This document shows positions 19,511 through 30,014 of a DNA stretch of 64,000 nucleotides, one piece after another. Both the position numbers and the translations under genes were made by a program. The stretch's first letter is position 1, and the number at the start of each line of letters is the position of its first letter. The notes below the pieces were generated by a model. The model saw only the letters and a list, made by a program, of their open reading frames with translations, was not told the origin of the DNA and made no database searches. The stretch comes from Lepidurus packardi (lineage: Eukaryota; Arthropoda; Branchiopoda; Notostraca; Triopsidae). The stretch spans positions 10,386,351 to 10,450,350 of the forward strand of contig JAKZAN010000006.1 of NCBI GenBank assembly GCA_023053545.1. Reading direction: 5' to 3'.

Positions 19511-21046
19511 GATCCAATTCTTGTTGACGAGAAAAACATTGAAATCTTCTTTTTCCTGGTCCTTCGCGTTGAAGAAAAAACCTAGGAAAGAATTTTCGAA
19601 GCCGTTTCCTGAGTAAGCCCTACAGCTGTAGCCCAAGGTGCCGTATTCTCCGAGACTCACGGTTCCATCACTACTTGAGGCGTCAAAAGAGACCACGTGG
19701 GACACTTCGTCAAAAGCCAACTTCCGGGCCTTTTCGGTCGCCTCCGTGTCGTTCCCCCCGTTCAAGGTTTTCTCGAAGCTCTTGATGGAGTGATTGCTCA
19801 CGAGGACTCCATGGATGTTTAGTCTTATGGTGTACCGGGTTTTTCCCTGATCAACCGAGTACACGGCGAACTTCTTGTCGTATGGTTGCACCTTGACACA
19901 TCCAACAACGGAGCCCTTGGCGAACAATCCACAACCGTTTCCCCAACCTCGGTCCGTGAGGGCGCGCTTGCAAGTCCACCCAGCCTCGTGCTCTTGGGGT
20001 AAAGAGGCCTCTCCTGTGCCGGGACATGCTGCTGAGAACTCGCTTTGCTCCACTTTGCAACTCAGGGCGAACTCCCGTTCAAAAGTCAAACCAGTGTACC
20101 TGGCGGAATCCAGGGTCAAAGCAAGGGTGGGCCTTGAATCGGCCTGGAGGGTCACGCAGGTCTTCCCGTCCAAGACGACATCTATCCATGAGTTTGTTCC
20201 TGCCGACATGATCTCTCGGCTCTCAAGTTGATGACACCCGATGGAAACGGCGGTGGCAACACCGAGGTAAGTTAGTGTTGCAGCTCCAGCCACGGCGTAA
20301 CCCACGGATCCGGTTGTTAGCCATATGAGAGCACCAACGCTACCGAGGAGGATGACGTTGTTCATGGCCCATTTCTCGAGGAGGTGGGCTTGGTCTATGG
20401 TCAGGCGCGAATTCCGGAACTTCTCCATTGATCCGCCCCATGTCACCCGCTGATGGGCTGGGTGCTTGTGCAGACTGCGTTTGACGCGGTCTCGAGCAGT
20501 GCACATGTTGACCTTAAGCCGGACGTGGTTTTCTGCTCCATGGCAGTAGCAGTCCACATCAGCTGGCACCACGTCCTGCTCCAAGATGACGCAGTCGATG
20601 GTAGTCCAGTAGTCACACCCTGACCCGGGCATTAGAACTGAGCGGCAGATGGTGTCGCCAATAGCGAAAAGACCTCTGCCGGCCGTCACTTCCTTGCCAC
20701 CGACGGTGAATTGGTTCGCCACCTGGGTGACTTCGATGGACGCTACAATGGGGATTAGAAGGAGGAGTGCAAAGCCAAGGCTTCCACCTCCTCCTCCGCG
20801 CTTTGGGCTACCCACTAAGCGCTTAATGGTGTTCAAGACACCAATCATTACGTTGATGACGCGGATCACCAACGAGTTGGGGGCTGTGGAGAGCCCCCTT
20901 AGGGTAGCAGGTTTAACAAACCCTACCCTCAAGGACGAGAGGATGTTCCCCACAACCCGTTGGGTTGGGTTTCCTCCACGTCCGGCATTTGGCATGTTTT
21001 TCGACGTGCCACGTCGCGAATTATTGTTAATTTTCGACTGCTTCAT
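19490..21046 (-). pseudogene. U1: flavivirus capsid-prM-E(N) polyprotein segment (endogenous, open)
   Basis: Start at ATG 21046 (MKQSKINNNSRRG). Order: a basic capsid with NILSSLRVG and a central hydrophobic helix, a GSPKRGGGGG junction, a signal-like hydrophobic stretch (FALLLLIPIVAS), pr with several cysteines, a furin-type RVKR, M with two membrane helices, and E from IGCHQLESREI with the fusion loop DRGWGNGCGLFAKGS. The canonical glycine in the GLFGKGS part is alanine here. E ends soon after NKNWI because the LTR element follows; the last codons (GERSF) are LTR-derived. The reading frame is otherwise open. This is a fragment of a classical flavivirus polyprotein, not a functional envelope. 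Confidence 0.95.
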
Positions 21047-21167
21047 AACAAAGCAATCCAACTATTCAAATGACTTCTTGCTGCAAAGCACCTTGAAACT
21101 TGGGAGATTACTCGAAAGTTCCAAGAGGTTGACGTGTTCCAAACTGTGGTTTCACTGACCGCAAATA
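21047..21167 (-). other. U1: flavivirus 5' UTR-like leader
   Basis: 121 nt lie between the BEL/Pao junction (GCCAC) and the capsid ATG, about the length of known flavivirus 5' UTRs. This suggests that the cDNA starts at or very near the viral 5' terminus. No typical AGAA/AGT start was recognised, so a few bases may be missing. Repeated in U2-U6. Confidence 0.5.
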
Positions 21168-22370
21168 GTGGCGATCTGTGAATTGGGGGGCAGCGCACGT
21201 TTGCTTTTCAGGTTGTTAATCTCGTCCTTGAAGCTATGATATTGTACTGCGCGAATGCAGACAATTTCCGCCATTTGGAATTCGCTGGCTTTCAACCACG
21301 TTTGATGGCGCGTTGTGGGATCTCGACATCGCTCAACAAAGCGCAGAACGTAGGCGGCAGCCCGTAGCAGGGTCGTGAAATTCGACTTTCGTTCTACTAG
21401 TTTAACGAGAGGATTAACTTCGAGGGCTGCTACCGCACCAGTCCAATTGGCGGCCGAGATTTCGGGGTCATCCAGTCCGCAACTTACCACTTTCCTGTCA
21501 AGGTCGATCCCGCATCCGAGGGAATTCGCTCCCACTCCCAGGGGGAACATGATGAACATGGCGCCAGCGGCCCATAAGCAGAGAGTTAGCTCTGTGCTGC
21601 GAGTTTGCATTCCTAGGAAGACTAGAGAACCCCCAATTCCCAGTAGGGCCAAGCGGTTGACACCTCCGAACAGGATGTTAAAGGCGCTTCCAACCGTAGA
21701 ATGAAGGGCCTTGGTTAGCGAGGAGAAAAACCCTCCCACGCTGGTCAGGTCCCAATGGTCTGCTCCGGTGATGGCTGCCCTCCGTGCGTTCTTCCAGATT
21801 GTGGAAAAGGCTTCGGCCACGTTCGACCCGGGCTGGGTCCAAAGGTGGACCAAGTTCTCGACCTGGATTGAAGCCTCACCAGGGTCAACCCGAACCTCCG
21901 CTTCGAAATCGTCACCGTTGTAAACCAGGTTCGATGTGAGGACCACTCCTCTCGGTTTCAGCTTGTCTCCAGCTTCAGTTATCCTTACTGTCACGCGACA
22001 ATTTTCCTCCTTGCCTTCATTCCTGACGGAGAAGACGACTGTGTTGTGCTGGGTGCGGCTTGGTTCTTTTACCCAGCGAAACTTCTTTCCTTGGCAAAAC
22101 CCCAGCGTGATTCCCTTGATCCTTAGATTCTCCAGTTGGAGCCGGCACGTCACGTGGGCAGACTCGCTCTGCGCGTAGGAGAGGTCACTTCCGTTAGAAA
22201 ACCCTCGAAGCGTTTCGACTCCTTCGCGGGCCTTCTCAAAAGCTCCGCCTTGTTCCTCGGCGACGCTGTAGCGGATTGTGACCCCCGACGCCCCGCCCCA
22301 GTCAATGAACCTCTCGAGATTCCTCCATTCGCCATTGCGATAGCGCCAGGGCTCAGCCAAATCATGGATC
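21152..22370 (-). pseudogene. U2/U1 join: E(C)-NS1 start fused in frame to BEL/Pao integrase linker
   Basis: A continuous frame of about 400 codons. The flavivirus part (22370-21479, in U2) carries domain III, stem and anchors and ends VVSCG. It then passes without a break into BEL/Pao sequence (21478-21173, in U1): LLRAAAYVLRFVERCR, an FQMAEIVCIRAVQYHSF helix and RALPPNSQIAT, the linker between RNase H and integrase. The frame stops at 21152 inside the next flavivirus leader. The fusion is a product of the tandem duplication breakpoint and is repeated at every unit border. No function should be assumed. Confidence 0.9.
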
Positions 22371-22397
22371 TGTGGAGAATGGTTTTATGGCCTTCTT

Positions 22398-24257
22398 TTA
22401 ATGGGTGTACTGAAAGGTACGAATGGACTGGTTCAGGTGATCCAGTTGAGTTCGCAGTGTTTCAATGGTTGCTCGCAAAGAAGCGTCGGAGGACGTTGGA
22501 AGGAGCGCCTCAGTGGGTGTGAGATCAGCTAGTTGGCCAGTTAAAGTTGCCTCAAAGTCTCGAATCGACTGGTTAGCACGGCGACGTTCCTCGTTGTCCT
22601 CTATGTCGTTGATCTCGGCTCCCATACGAGTTCTGGTAGTGTTCCAGGCGTCTTTTACGTGGTTGGTGATAATCTTAGCATATTCTAGAGTTTTCCCGAG
22701 TACCCGTGTCCGTTTTTCCTGGTTGAACCAGGGTGCCACAGACTCCTTTCGATATAACATAGCGTAAAGGGTGTCAACTGCGGAGGGTCCAAGAGGCTTC
22801 AACGCCTTATACACTTCGTCAATGAAACCAAGGTCTACTAAGTAGATTATATCTACGATTCTTGGTTCGGGAAGTGCTGTAGCCATTAGCGCTACCCTAG
22901 CCTGGTCCCTGGAGCTGTGTAAATGAGCTCTAACTCCAGCTATGTTATAAGCTGCCCAGTCAGCCTTTTCCTTTTCATCTAACGATTCCGCGTGGTATAA
23001 TAGACCCAAATACGCGAATTTTGGGAAATTTGACACCTGCAGTGCTGGATGTAATGTTGCGGTCATGCCGCGAAACGGCTGGCCATGAATCATGGCCATT
23101 GCATTATCCAAGGCTGTCGCCTCTGCCTCAAAGTCAGCACTCAAAGGGGTTTGTTCATTTAGGGTTGCTGTACGTACCAACCCTGCGAACGTGAGGGTTG
23201 ACAAGTGTACGTAGGAAAACACCAGTCTTAAGCCGTCAAAAACTGCTACTCCCCACGGGGTCACGCCTGGGACTACTTGAAGGGCGTCTAAGGTAATCAT
23301 CGTATCTTTTGTCACCTCCAAGGAATGCACCATCTGGGAGTCTCGGCCAACTGTCATTCCCATGGCAGTTGTCACCGACCCGTCTACATCACCGGGGGCT
23401 ATACCCAACGTTCCGTAAATCAAACGGAATTGTGTCAGTTCAATGATCTCTTGTCCGGCGTTTGCGGAACACGCTTTATAGCGCCCATACACCTGGGTGG
23501 TAATGGTGTTGTCCCTGGTGTACCCAGAAACAAAACACATCATTGCCGTTTTGGCGTAGAATGCCTTAGTGAATAGTATTCTGTTGGCTACGACGGTCCC
23601 TCCCTCTGGGGCACCTCTAGATGTTTCAGCAGTTTGATAGCTGTACTGTTGGAATAGTCGTCGGAATTCCGGGAGAACAAACGGGAATAAATGAACTAAC
23701 GTGCTCAGGATTTTCTCAACCTGAGTCACGCTTGGACATAGCAGTAAGGCATCTAGCTGGCGGTCGTTGCAGAGGAAAAATATTGATCGTGAGTCGACCA
23801 ATCCAACATTATTTCCAGGCACTAACGTTCGATTGTAACTTTGCATTAGAGCCTCAGGGAGGACAACGGTGCAAAGATCCATTATTGGACAAATGATGCT
23901 GGCCAAAGCCGGGATTGCACGCTCTTGTTTACCAACTAAAAGAACAGCGTCAAACTCTCCATGAGCTGTGCGGGTGGGTCCACTTCTCAACCAGATCGCA
24001 AGAAGTTGTGCTGTTCCTTCGTAATCGGGAGGCACCTCTAGAACCATAGTGTCTATCCAATGTGTGGGGGGTACTACTGTCACGAGAGTCTTAAAATTAT
24101 ATGACCTGATGTAGGCTGACACATCACTCCAGATTTCCCAAGAAGCTGTAATGCCCCCACCAGGGGCCATCTCCACCGTCGGGTCCCCTGTTCCAGCTCT
24201 AATAACATCCTGGAAGTTCCTCAGAACTGTAAAGACTTGACCATTCGGGCTGTCCAT
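22398..24257 (-). CDS. U2: nucleoprotein-like protein
   Basis: Copy of the 619-codon ORF, fully open, in the LTR insertion 22371-24848. It differs from U1 at two visible residues (GKQERA, FAGLV). Same upstream primer-binding site and LTR (24335-24848). Confidence 0.6.
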   Translation of the reverse strand: MDSPNGQVFTVLRNFQDVIRAGTGDPTVEMAPGGGITASWEIWSDVSAYIRSYNFKTLVTVVPPTHWIDTMVLEVPPDYEGTAQLLAIWLRSGPTRTAHGEFDAVLLVGKQERAIPALASIICPIMDLCTVVLPEALMQSYNRTLVPGNNVGLVDSRSIFFLCNDRQLDALLLCPSVTQVEKILSTLVHLFPFVLPEFRRLFQQYSYQTAETSRGAPEGGTVVANRILFTKAFYAKTAMMCFVSGYTRDNTITTQVYGRYKACSANAGQEIIELTQFRLIYGTLGIAPGDVDGSVTTAMGMTVGRDSQMVHSLEVTKDTMITLDALQVVPGVTPWGVAVFDGLRLVFSYVHLSTLTFAGLVRTATLNEQTPLSADFEAEATALDNAMAMIHGQPFRGMTATLHPALQVSNFPKFAYLGLLYHAESLDEKEKADWAAYNIAGVRAHLHSSRDQARVALMATALPEPRIVDIIYLVDLGFIDEVYKALKPLGPSAVDTLYAMLYRKESVAPWFNQEKRTRVLGKTLEYAKIITNHVKDAWNTTRTRMGAEINDIEDNEERRRANQSIRDFEATLTGQLADLTPTEALLPTSSDASLRATIETLRTQLDHLNQSIRTFQYTH

Positions 24258-24334
24258 TTTGGAAGTAAGGTTGAAAGATAAAATGTTATCTTCAAAAGAA
24301 GGCGTGGGTTCAAATCCCACTTCTGACACCAAAT

Positions 24335-24848
24335 TGTAGGAAACTGTTTTGGGCGATTAAATTGTTTTGAGCGGTTGGGCGGAAGGCTGTGAGTTCTTTT
24401 TTCGCTCAACGGTAAAATACCGTACAACTTTATTCAGTATTTTCGTCGGTACAAGTCGTGTCACTAAGTCAATAATTCACTAGGTCGTCCATATGTTACA
24501 AACGTTTTAACAAGATTGAAAACTATAACTTATACTAACTGGGCAGAGAGAAAAAGGGAGCGTAACAAATAGCGAGAGACTGAGCGCGACTTCGCGACTG
24601 CCTGGCGGGGGAGAACAAGCGTTTATATACATGTTTGGCGTGGGATCTGCTGAGTGGGCTAAATTATAAACAGAGGGAATGTTCGGATGGACCGGATGCG
24701 TGAGAAAGAAATTAGCTAGTGATCTGACGCTCGGCATCCTGGATATGAGCTGAGAATTATAAGTCGGCGAAATATTGTCAAAATGTGGTCAGCGAAATGT
24801 GGTCTTGCTTAGTCATCGGAATTAAGTTTAAAATGATCGTTCTCCACA
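24335..24848 (-). repeat. U2: LTR
   Basis: Copy of the 514-bp LTR with TATA box and AATAAA at the same internal positions; essentially identical to U1. Confidence 0.8.
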
Positions 24849-25722
24849 GATCCAATTCTTGTTGACGAGAAAAACATTGAAATCTTCTTTTTCCTGGTCC
24901 TTCGCGTTGAAGAAAAAACCTAGGAAAGAATTTTCGAAGCCGTTTCCTGAGTAAGCCCTACAGCTGTAGCCCAAGGTGCCGTATTCTCCGAGACTCACGG
25001 TTCCATCACTACTTGAGGCGTCAAAAGAGACCACGTGGGACACTTCGTCAAAAGCCAACTTCCGGGCCTTTTCGGTCGCCTCCGTGTCGTTCCCCCCGTT
25101 CAAGGTTTTCTCGAAGCTCTTGATGGAGTGATTGCTCACGAGGACTCCATGGATGTTTAGTCTTATGGTGTACCGGGTTTTTCCCTGATCAACCGAGTAC
25201 ACGGCGAACTTCTTGTCGTATGGTTGCACCTTGACACATCCAACAACGGAGCCCTTGGCGAACAATCCACAACCGTTTCCCCAACCTCGGTCCGTGAAGC
25301 TTCGTGCCCACTGGCAGTCAAATTGAATCAGTCGTCAGTCCCAGTCACGAAATGGCTTGACTGAGGGAGTGGTTTGGGCTCTGTTTTGGCTGACTGATAC
25401 TGACGGAGATAATTCAAATGGAATTGAATTGAGGACCCTTGACGCATTGACTGATCCTGAAAGGAACACATTGCCAAGAAATGTTGTATGAAAAACATGC
25501 ATGAAACTTTGTTATTTGATTATTAATATAATACATAAATACTGTTAAAGCCATACGAATTAACTGTATTTGCGCTGAAATGTTTTTAGTGCCGAGAAAG
25601 CAACTTGAGATCAACGGCAACGCCATGTTTTCGTTTGTTGTGTTTCCAAAACAAAGCTGCAAAATACATTCTTTGGTTTCATTTCGCGGACTTTGTTATC
25701 CTTGCTTGATAAGTGAGAGAAA

Positions 25723-27149
25723 ATGAACGCAGTAGCTTTACAGAGCGCAGTGACAGCTTTTGCGTTATTGCTGGCAGTTCAGGCTAATGCAGATAACGTT
25801 GTAGCTGCAAAAGTATTAGCTACGCTTGAAAGGGAAAGACGAAAACGACAAAGAATTGTGTGGGTTCGTCCTTTCCTTTTAGATAGGCAGACTTTCGGTA
25901 ACTTCACCACTGTGTTTGCGAAGTTAATGGCCATTGATGAAAAATACTTTTTCCACTACTTACGGATGACTAAAGCTCAATACTTCGAGCTATTGGACCT
26001 CGTAAAGACCGACATAGAAAAGAAGACCACATTATTTAGAAACCCTGTATCTCCCGAAGAGCGACTAGTTGTAACCGTACGTTTTTTATCGACTGGGGAA
26101 AGTCAAAGGTCACTGTCTTTCCAATTTCGCTTAGGTATGTTGTATTGAATATTAAAAATTTTAATTAATCAACTCTTAATAGGCCGATCCACTGTTTCAA
26201 AAGTACTCTCAGAAACGTGCTTTGCAATCTGGAAAAGGGTAGGCGCTAAGTTCATGCCCAAGCCTACTAAGGAAATATACGCTGCCTCAATGCAAAAATT
26301 CTGGGAGTTGTGGAATTTCCCTATGGGCTTTGGTGCCATTGACGGGAAGCATGTACGCATTATGCGGCCACCCGAGTCAGGATCAGACTATTTCAACTAC
26401 AAGAAATATTACAGTATAGTCTTGCTGGGTGTATGCGATGCAGAGTACCGCTTCCTGGTGGTTGATGTTGGCGCACCCGGTCGCCTTGGCGATAGTAGCG
26501 TCTTCCCAAACTCGAACTTTGGAAGGCAGTTCCATTCTGGCACGCTTGATCTCCCTGAAGCAAGCAATCTTCCTGGCACAAATATTGAAGTTCCTCCAAT
26601 GCTCATCGGAGATGACGCCTTTCCACTGAAGCCATCGCTCATGAAGCCCTATGGGGGTAACTTAACTTTGGAACAACGGATCTTCAATTACAGGTTAGGT
26701 ACTGAATACGAATATTTTTAAAATTATGTAATGGTTTTTTTATTTTAATTAGGCTCTCGCGTGCGAGGAGGATTATTGAAAACACGTTTGGAATCCTTGT
26801 CGCACGTTGGCGTATCTTCAAGACAGAGATAAACTGTTCATTGAAAAATACCAAAAATATCATCCTTGCTTGCTGTGCCCTGCACAATTTTTTGCAGCGT
26901 CATAGCGCAACACGAGCCTACTGTCCCCCTTCATTCGTGGACAGAGAAAACCCGGACACCCACGAAATGATACCCGGTGACTGGCGAAATTCGGCTGGCG
27001 AAGTTCTCGATGGTATGGCAAATAGCATGGCCAACCGATATCAGAAGAAAGCAGGTGTAATCCGAGATGACTTGAAGAACTTCTTCTGCAGCGAAGCTGG
27101 AGCTGTCCCATGGCAGCATCGGATTGTCACGCAAACAGCGTACGAGTAG
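25723..27149 (+). CDS. Harbinger 1 transposase (HARBI1-like DDE)
   Basis: Three exons, 25723-26134, 26183-26693 and 26753-27149, separated by 48-bp and 59-bp introns with GT/AG borders and consistent phase; about 440 codons. The DDE nuclease motifs are visible: GAIDGKHVRI (first Asp), VDVGAPGRLGDSSVF (second Asp), IGDDAFPL, and RRIIENTFGILVARWRIF carrying the catalytic Glu after the second intron. The usual ILACCALHNFL follows. No stop or frameshift. It acts with the MADF partner to bind and cut the TIRs, as known for PIF/Harbinger systems. Confidence 0.9.
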
Positions 27150-27462
27150 TCTATGCTTAGGTAAACAATTTATTTCCATGCGTCAGTCTTTTATTACTAT
27201 TGGTAATATTAGAATCGGATGAACCATTAATTCTGATTGTTTTAGATATTGTAGGTTGTAACGCCCATTTGCTCATTCCTTACCCATGAGATTAATTAAG
27301 ACTGCTCATTTTGAACCGGTTTGTTTGCTCAGAAACATGAAAAAAATACAGTAAAAAAAATTCAAAGTTTATTTTACATTCGTTTTTCCTTGTTTAAATA
27401 CTATGACACGTCTAGATTAATGAGAATGAAACGGCATGCTTTATCAAAATAAATATTTCCTT

Positions 27463-28449
27463 TCACACAATTTGAGTTTGCACTGAAAGTCCACCAACTG
27501 TAGCTAAGTAGGCAATTTCACTCATCTTTAGCATAGCCAAGGCTCTGGTCTGAACATCTAAAGGCTCCAGCTGTTTCGCTATGTGCTGACCAAACACTTC
27601 AGAATCGGACAGGGTTTTGGGGGCGACCAAAGCTGATGCGACTGAGGCCGACAATGCACACGCTGTTTCAGTCAGTTTCTTGGAATTAAGCTCGGACGAA
27701 GATAGCAGACGATCTATAGGACCTGTTGGTGAAGCCTTAACTCTTTTCCCTAAAAGTGAATAATTCAATTTATTGTTTAACACAATGAAAAGACTTACTC
27801 GGACCAGGCTGACTAGCCGATGTATCACTGTCCACAGTTAAAGCAGCGGGCGTGCTTGCACGACTGACACCTATAAGTAGAAAAATGTCTGTCATACAAT
27901 CAATGACGTTAATGATTTTATACTTACAATAAAACTCTTGGCTCTCTGACGGTAGCGGAGTTAGACTAGGCTCTACAAAAATTTCTTCACTTAATATAAG
28001 GTCGTCTTCGAAGTTAGAAGTAGTCCTATAAAGACTTCTTAGTAAAGAAACACAATACAACTATTACATACTCCGTTGGCGGACAGTCATCAATAAAGGA
28101 CATAGCTTCCAAAAATGTCCAAGCCTTCTTATTTGAAGCTTCACTCCCACTTGGTATTTTTTTGCTCGTGCGCTTTGCGCGCATATAGTTGCTTCTCAAA
28201 TTATCCCAGGTGGACTTGCAAACAGAATCTGCAATTGAAGGATTAATATAACTAAGGAATTTTGTGGATATTATTCTTTGTTTGCTTACCTGGGAAACAA
28301 ACTTCGGCACTTATCTTTTCCCAGCAATTTTTACGGACAGATGCATCCTTATAGTCCGCGCGTGACAATCTATAGAGAGCTGGGTAATTCCGGACACATT
28401 CAATTAAATGAAACTTCTCTGAATCTTTCATTTTCTTCTCGTCACTTGC
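27463..28449 (-). CDS. Harbinger 1 accessory DNA-binding protein (MADF/Myb-like)
   Basis: Multi-exon gene on the strand opposite the transposase. It starts MASDEKKMKDSEKFHLI and has a MADF-type region (LIECVRNYPALYRLSRADYK, then NCWEKISAEV and, after an intron, TWDNLRSNYMRAKR). Later exons are low-complexity (SASQPGPSKS) and end with a helical C-terminus (LAMLKMSEIAYLATVGGL). Short AT-rich introns separate the pieces near 28300-28230, 28070-28030, 27930-27870 and 27800-27750; exact borders are approximate. In this superfamily such a protein brings the transposase to the nucleus and TIRs. Confidence 0.75.
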
Positions 28450-30014
28450 CATGCAGTGTATTCTTTTGGCGCCTTGTTTACTACAAATATGTGGCGTTGC
28501 CGCTGAGCTCAAGTTGCTTTCTCGGCACTAAAAACATTTCAGCGCAAATACAGTTAATTCGTATGGCTTTAACAGTATTTATGTATTATATTAATAATCA
28601 AATAACAAAGTTTCATGCATGTTTTTCATACAACATTTCTTGGCAATGTGTTCCTTTCAGGATCAGTCAATGCGTCAAGGGTCCTCAATTCAATTCCATT
28701 TGAATTATCTCCGTCAGTATCAGTCAGCCAAAACAGAGCCCAAACCACTCCCTCAGTCAAGCCATTTCGTGACTGGGACTGACGACTGATTCAATTTGAC
28801 TGCCAGTGGGCACGAAGCTTGAGGGCGCGCTTGCAAGTCCACCCAGCCTCGTGCTCTTGGGGTAAAGAGGCCTCTCCTGTGCCGGGACATGCTGCTGAGA
28901 ACTCGCTTTGCTCCACTTTGCAACTCAGGGCGAACTCCCGTTCAAAAGTCAAACCAGTGTACCTGGCGGAATCCAGGGTCAAAGCAAGGGTGGGCCTTGA
29001 ATCGGCCTGGAGGGTCACGCAGGTCTTCCCGTCCAAGACGACATCTATCCATGAGTTTGTTCCTGCCGACATGATCTCTCGGCTCTCAAGTTGATGACAC
29101 CCGATGGAAACGGCGGTGGCAACACCGAGGTAAGTTAGTGTTGCAGCTCCAGCCACGGCGTAACCCACGGATCCGGTTGTTAGCCATATGAGAGCACCAA
29201 CGCTACCGAGGAGGATGACGTTGTTCATGGCCCATTTCTCGAGGAGGTGGGCTTGGTCTATGGTCAGGCGCGAATTCCGGAACTTCTCCATTGATCCGCC
29301 CCATGTCACCCGCTGATGGGCTGGGTGCTTGTGCAGACTGCGTTTGACGCGGTCTCGAGCAGTGCACATGTTGACCTTAAGCCGGACGTGGTTTTCTGCT
29401 CCATGGCAGTAGCAGTCCACATCGGCTGGCACCACGTCCTGCTCCAAGATGACGCAGTCGATGGTAGTCCAGTAGTCACACCCTGACCCGGGCATTAGAA
29501 CTGAGCGGCAGATGGTGTCGCCAATAGCGAAAAGACCTCTGCCGGCCGTCACTTCCTTGCCACCGACGGTGAATTGGTTCGCCACCTGGGTGACTTCGAT
29601 GGACGCTACAATGGGGATTAGAAGGAGGAGTGCAAAGCCAAGGCTTCCACCTCCTCCTCCGCGCTTTGGGCTACCCACTAAGCGCTTAATGGTGTTCAAG
29701 ACACCAATCATTACGTTGATGACGCGGATCACCAACGAGTTGGGGGCTGTGGAGAGCCCCCTTAGGGTAGCAGGTTTAACAAACCCTACCCTCAAGGACG
29801 AGAGGATGTTCCCCACAACCCGTTGGGTTGGGTTTCCTCCACGTCCGGCATTTGGCATGTTTTTCGACGTGCCACGTCGCGAATTATTGTTAATTTTCGA
29901 CTGCTTCATAACAAAGCAATCCAACTATTCAAATGACTTCTTGCTGCAAAGCACCTTGAAACTTGGGAGATTACTCGAAAGTTCCAAGAGGTTGACGTGT
30001 TCCAAACTGTGGTT

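Larger units (their letters stand above)
25298..28819. mobile_element. PIF/Harbinger DNA transposon 1 with long terminal inverted repeats
   Basis: 3,522 bp with a TGA duplication. Ends are AGCTTCGTGCCCACTGG and its complement. The inverted arms extend about 320 bp (25298 to about 25620, and about 28500 to 28819) and are nearly perfect, unusually long for this superfamily. Two convergent genes lie inside: a HARBI1-like transposase (plus) and a MADF/Myb-like protein (minus). Both look complete, so the element may be autonomous and young. Confidence 0.92.
24828..29909 (-). pseudogene. U2: capsid-prM-E(N) segment, disrupted by PIF/Harbinger
   Basis: Same segment as in U1 but split at the start of the fusion-loop codons by the 25298-28819 transposon. 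The 5' part (29909-28820) holds capsid, prM and E domain I start. The 3' part (25297-24828) resumes with the loop and runs to the LTR. The 3-bp duplication TGA is at 25295-25297 and 28820-28822. Without the insertion the frame would be as open as in the other units, so disruption followed amplification. Confidence 0.93.

Noticed and set aside
20649-21158. Plus-strand 169-codon frame opposite capsid/prM
   Set aside because: Antisense shadow of the capsid-prM region; proline/arginine runs come from the glycine-rich codons on the other strand.
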